Origin: Streptomyces sp. Ag109_O5-1
Lineage (GTDB): Bacteria; Actinomycetota; Actinomycetes; Streptomycetales; Streptomycetaceae
Length of the DNA: 64,000 nucleotides
Direction: 5' to 3'
Assembly: GCF_003814875.1 (NCBI RefSeq)
Contig: NZ_RKQF01000001.1
Coordinates: 1,798,001 to 1,862,000, forward strand
This document shows, piece by piece, positions 61,495 to 64,000 of this stretch. The translations under genes were made by a program, and so were the position numbers. Below the pieces are notes generated by a model. The model saw only the letters and a program-made list of their open reading frames with translations. It was not told where the DNA came from and searched no databases. Every line of letters begins with the position of its first letter. The first letter of the stretch is position 1.

Positions 61495-62132
61495 GACTGC
61501 TGGTGGTCATGGCGGCCGCCGGATCCACGGCGGCGACCTCGCCCGCTACCGAGTCCACGCAGCAGGCGATCGGGTATCCGACGCTGTTTCTGCTGGTGCT
61601 GATAGGCGCGTTGGTGCCGGTGGTGCCGACGGGGGCGCTGGTGAGTTCGGCGGCGGTGGTGGCGTTCCACCAGACCGCGCCGTTCGCTCTGGCGCTGGTG
61701 TTCGTGACGGCTTCCCTGGCGGCGTTCCTGGGGGACGCGGCGCTGTACTGGCTGGGGCGGCGCGGGATGGGGTCGAGGAACGGGTCGCGGTGGCTGGCGG
61801 CGATCCGGGGACGGGCGCCGCAGGACCGGCTGGAGCAGGCGCAGGCGAAGCTGGCCGAGCACGGGGTGTCGGTGCTGGTGCTGTCGCGGTTGGTGCCGGC
61901 CGGTCGTATCCCGGTGATGCTGGCGTGTCTGCTGGCGGACTGGCCGCTCAGGCGGTTCGCCCGGGGGAACGCGCCGGCGTGTCTGGCGTGGGCGGCGACC
62001 TATCAGGTGATCGGGATTCTGGGTGGGTCGTTGTTCCCGGAGCCGTGGGAGGGGGTCGTGGTGGCGGTCGCGCTGACCGTGGTCATCAGTGTGGCACCGG
62101 GTTTGTGGCGGCGGGTTCGGTCTACGGTGTGA
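61491..62132 (+). CDS. DedA-family (VTT-domain) membrane protein
   Basis: A 213-residue membrane protein with hydrophobic segments near YPTLFLLVLIGALVPVVPTGALVSSAAVVAF, ALALVFVTASLAAFLGDAALYWLGRRGMG, VLSRLVPAGRIPVMLACLLADWPLRRFARGN and VVVAVALTVVISVAPGLW. The family motifs F/LxGD and the re-entrant loop Arg (LSRLVPAGRIPVML) are present. DedA proteins move lipid carriers or polyprenyl phosphates across the membrane. It starts at GTG 61491, overlapping the MBL gene stop. Confidence 0.87.
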   Translation: MRLLVVMAAAGSTAATSPATESTQQAIGYPTLFLLVLIGALVPVVPTGALVSSAAVVAFHQTAPFALALVFVTASLAAFLGDAALYWLGRRGMGSRNGSRWLAAIRGRAPQDRLEQAQAKLAEHGVSVLVLSRLVPAGRIPVMLACLLADWPLRRFARGNAPACLAWAATYQVIGILGGSLFPEPWEGVVVAVALTVVISVAPGLWRRVRSTV

Positions 62133-62146
62133 GGGTGTGTTGCGGC

Positions 62147-62181
62147 GCGCGGGTGCGTTGTGGGGCGCGGGTGCGTTGTGG
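62147..62181 (+). repeat. Two exact tandem copies of GCGCGGGTGCGTTGTGG
   Basis: The 17-bp unit occurs at 62147-62163 and 62165-62181, giving an 18-bp period, 14 bp after the DedA stop and directly before dispersed repeat copy E. Confidence 0.8.
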
Positions 62182-62219
62182 TTGCTCGCGCAGTTCCCCG
62201 CGCCCCCAAGGGGGCGCCC
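62181..62219 (-). repeat. Dispersed 3'-end repeat, copy E (reverse, abuts a stop codon)
   Basis: On the minus strand it reads GGGCGCCCCCTTGGGGGCGC and then GGGGAACTGCGCGAGCAACC. The hairpin begins right at the TAG stop of the MBL gene that ends at 62219. It lies between convergent genes. Confidence 0.85.
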
Positions 62220-63337
62220 TAGTCGACGGCGCTTTGAAGTGCCGTCCGTTCCAGGATTTTTGAGCCGCCCACCGGCAGATCCCACAGGTTCACCCGGTCC
62301 AGCCCCGCACTCGCCCAGGCCGCCCGTACCCGCGTCAGCGGTTCCAGGACCGGCTCTGCCGAGAGGATGAACGTGCCCCAGTGCATGGGCGCCATCCGCT
62401 GTGCGCCGAGGTCCTGTGCCGCCCGGACCGCCTCCTCCGGGTCGCAGTGGACGTCGCTGAGCCACCAGCGGGGGTCGTAGGCGCCGATGGGGAGGAGGGC
62501 CAGGTCGATGCCGGGGTAGCGGCGGCCGATACGGGAGAACCAGTGGCCGTAGCCCGTGTCGCCGGCGAAGTAGACGCGCCGGCCGTCGGGGGCGGTGAGG
62601 ACCCAGCCGCCCCAGAGACTGTGGCAGGTGTCGGCGAGGCCGCGCCTGGACCAGTGGTGGGCGGGGACGAAGTCGAAGCGGATGCCGGAGAGTTCGGCCG
62701 CCTCCCACCAGTCCAGCTCGGTGACGGTGGTGAAGCGGCGGCGCCGGAACCAGCGGCCGAGCCCGGCCGGCACGAACACCGGGGTGTCGCGCGGGAGTCG
62801 GCGCAGGGTGGGGGCGTCCAGGTGGTCGTAGTGGTTGTGGCTGATGACGACCGCGTCGACGCGCGGCAGGGTCTCCCAGGCGACGCCGACGGGGGTGGTC
62901 CGGGCGGGGGTGCCGAGGATCCGGCGCGACCAGACGGGGTCGGTGAGGACGGTCAGGCCGCCGATCCGGACGACCCAACTGGCGTGTCCCGCCCAGGTGA
63001 CGGCGACGGTGTCGGTGTCGACGCGGGGCAGCGGGCCGGGTTCGTAGGGCAGCCGGGGGATGTCGGCGAGCCCCTCGCGGCCGGGGCGGACGGACCCCTC
63101 ACGGGCGAAACGGGCCATCGCCTTGAGGCCCGGCAGCGGGGCGGTCAGACGGTCGTGGAAGGTCCGCGGCCAGACGCGGAGTTCGCCCAGGGGCCGGGGG
63201 TCGGCGAGCGGCGGGAACGGCGGCGCATGCGGAGCCGGGGCCGTGGAGGTGGCGGCGTCCCCGGTGGTGGCGGCTGTCATTGTGGGGGCGGCCGGCAGGA
63301 CGGACCCTGACTCGGGCTCATGCGTCTGCTGCGTCAT
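62219..63337 (-). CDS. MBL-fold metallohydrolase (NAPE-PLD/UlaG-like)
   Basis: A 372-residue protein. After a Pro/Ala-rich N-terminal 60 residues, the MBL core has VAVTWAGHASWVVRIGGLTVLTDPVWSRR, the metal motif SHNHYDHLD, VPAHHWSRRG, FAGDTGYGHWF and MHWGTFILSAEP. This arrangement matches NAPE-phospholipase-D-like hydrolases of bacteria. The ATG at 63337 overlaps the stop of the upstream aminotransferase-like gene (ATGA); an ATG five codons earlier exists. The stop codon touches dispersed repeat copy E. Confidence 0.88.
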   Translation of the reverse strand: MTQQTHEPESGSVLPAAPTMTAATTGDAATSTAPAPHAPPFPPLADPRPLGELRVWPRTFHDRLTAPLPGLKAMARFAREGSVRPGREGLADIPRLPYEPGPLPRVDTDTVAVTWAGHASWVVRIGGLTVLTDPVWSRRILGTPARTTPVGVAWETLPRVDAVVISHNHYDHLDAPTLRRLPRDTPVFVPAGLGRWFRRRRFTTVTELDWWEAAELSGIRFDFVPAHHWSRRGLADTCHSLWGGWVLTAPDGRRVYFAGDTGYGHWFSRIGRRYPGIDLALLPIGAYDPRWWLSDVHCDPEEAVRAAQDLGAQRMAPMHWGTFILSAEPVLEPLTRVRAAWASAGLDRVNLWDLPVGGSKILERTALQSAVD

Positions 63338-64000
63338 CGAGGAGGCTCCCATCGCCGAGCATCGTCGCGGAGGCCGTCCAGTACCGACCCCAAGGACATC
63401 AACGCGCGTTGCACGTGTGGCAGTTCCAACGGTGCGGGTGACATGAGGCATTCCAGGCGTTCCTCGTCGGTGCGGCCCAGCAGCGGCCCGGTGGCGAACC
63501 GTACCCGCAGTGCCGCGAGGTCGTCGCCGAAGCGGTGGCCGCCGGGCGCGGGCATACCGAGCCGGGCACCGAGGAAGTCCTCCAACTCCTGTGCGTCGCC
63601 GACTCCCTGGGCGCCGAGCGCGGCGCGCAGGGGTTCCAGGTCGGCGTACAGATGACGGCCGGCCTGCGGCGGCCGGGCCAGCCCCCCGCCGGCGACCACC
63701 ACGCCGTGCGCCGCGGCGGCCAGGCGCGCGTGCAGGCGTACGGCAGCCTCCCGGCGTACGACGACGGGCTCGGGCTCGTCGAGCGCGTAGCCGGCGGCGA
63801 CCGCGACCGGGCCGGCGAGGCGGGCGCCCATCGCGGTGAGGACGTCGAGCACGCGCGCGTGCAGGGCCGTACCGGTGTCGCCCTCGGGGAACCGGGCGAC
63901 GGCGGCGGGCCAGCCGGCCGGAAGCAGCGCGCCGGCCAGGTCGGTGACGACGCTGACCCGTTCCGGAAGCATCTCGGCGGGGCTCAGCAGCACGGTGGCG
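63334..64000 (-). CDS. PLP-fold aminotransferase-like protein, C-terminal part (gene continues past the window)
   Basis: The frame is open to the window end, so only the last 222 or so codons are seen. The segment VSVVTDLAGALLPAGWPAAVARFPEG aligns with the SLSKxxxLxGWRxG region of class I/II aminotransferases, and the rest (LHARLAAAAHGVV..., GGLARPPQAGRHLYADLEPL, ALRVRFATGPLLG) looks like the small C-terminal domain. The PLP-binding Lys, expected seven residues before the Trp, appears to be Gly. It may be a non-catalytic or atypical member. It is coupled by ATGA to the MBL hydrolase, an arrangement that suggests joint action. Confidence 0.65.
   Translation of the reverse strand, partial: ATVLLSPAEMLPERVSVVTDLAGALLPAGWPAAVARFPEGDTGTALHARVLDVLTAMGARLAGPVAVAAGYALDEPEPVVVRREAAVRLHARLAAAAHGVVVAGGGLARPPQAGRHLYADLEPLRAALGAQGVGDAQELEDFLGARLGMPAPGGHRFGDDLAALRVRFATGPLLGRTDEERLECLMSPAPLELPHVQRALMSLGSVLDGLRDDARRWEPPR

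Noticed and set aside
1..64000. CRISPR arrays, tRNA genes, rRNA genes, insertion sequences or integrases
   Set aside because: No regularly spaced long repeats, tRNA-like cloverleaf ends, transposase motifs or terminal inverted repeats with target duplications were found by reading both strands.

Overview
The window is high-GC DNA with GTG/ATG starts, purine-rich ribosome binding sites and strong third-position G/C bias. Its gene families (DUF5753 regulators paired with DUF574 methyltransferases, CBM2-bearing cellulases, CebR-type operators, an in-frame TTA codon) point to a Streptomyces chromosome. It reads as an accessory/arm-type region rich in secreted polysaccharide hydrolases and redox genes. 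No rRNA, tRNA, CRISPR array, integrase or insertion sequence was seen. All function calls come from motif and family recognition by eye; no database search was run.

Layout. 1-3.1 kb: end of a formate dehydrogenase operon (fused NuoE/NuoF-type diaphorase, iron-sulfur subunit, fdhD). 3.2-9 kb: small-molecule redox genes with their regulators: a LysR/SDR divergent pair; a MarR gene with an isochorismatase-like gene facing a quinone oxidoreductase across a three-operator region; and a LysR/SBF-like transporter divergent pair. 9.4-11.3 kb: a long-chain acyl-CoA synthetase. 20.8-11.3 kb (minus strand): a tight five-gene operon of exported proteins (GH105, Tat-exported lyase-like protein, GH28-GH29 fusion, GH27-GH18 fusion, CBM6-FnIII-sugar dehydrogenase). 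It looks like a rhamnogalacturonan/pectin side-chain degradation locus and is the most distinctive feature here.

21.4-26.7 kb: aldo/keto reductase, small hypothetical, GH75 chitosanase, SDR, methyltransferase and PhyH-type dioxygenase. 26.7-36 kb: a cellulase island (GH6 and GH5 on the minus strand, GH48 and GH74 on the plus strand). A perfect CebR-type box and a degenerate second box lie between GH5 and GH48, and a different LacI-type palindrome lies before GH74.

36-54.5 kb: a block resembling the hypoxia/dormancy (DosR/OsdR) regulons of actinobacteria: two-GAF sensor kinase, pyridoxamine-oxidase-like protein, STAS protein, phosphoketolase, a decayed universal stress protein and narGHJI. 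A pterin dehydratase, regulators and methyltransferases are interspersed. A lone dnaK follows, with an HspR/HAIR-like site in its promoter. 54.5-64 kb: OsmC, a MoxR AAA+ ATPase coupled to a VWA/metallopeptidase protein with a duplicated and degenerate zinc motif, a membrane phosphodiesterase, two MBL-fold hydrolases, a DedA protein and the 3' part of an aminotransferase-like gene.

A dispersed repeat (hairpin plus a conserved GGAACTGCGCGACCAGC-type tail) occurs five times, always at 3' ends of genes and twice touching or supplying the stop codon.
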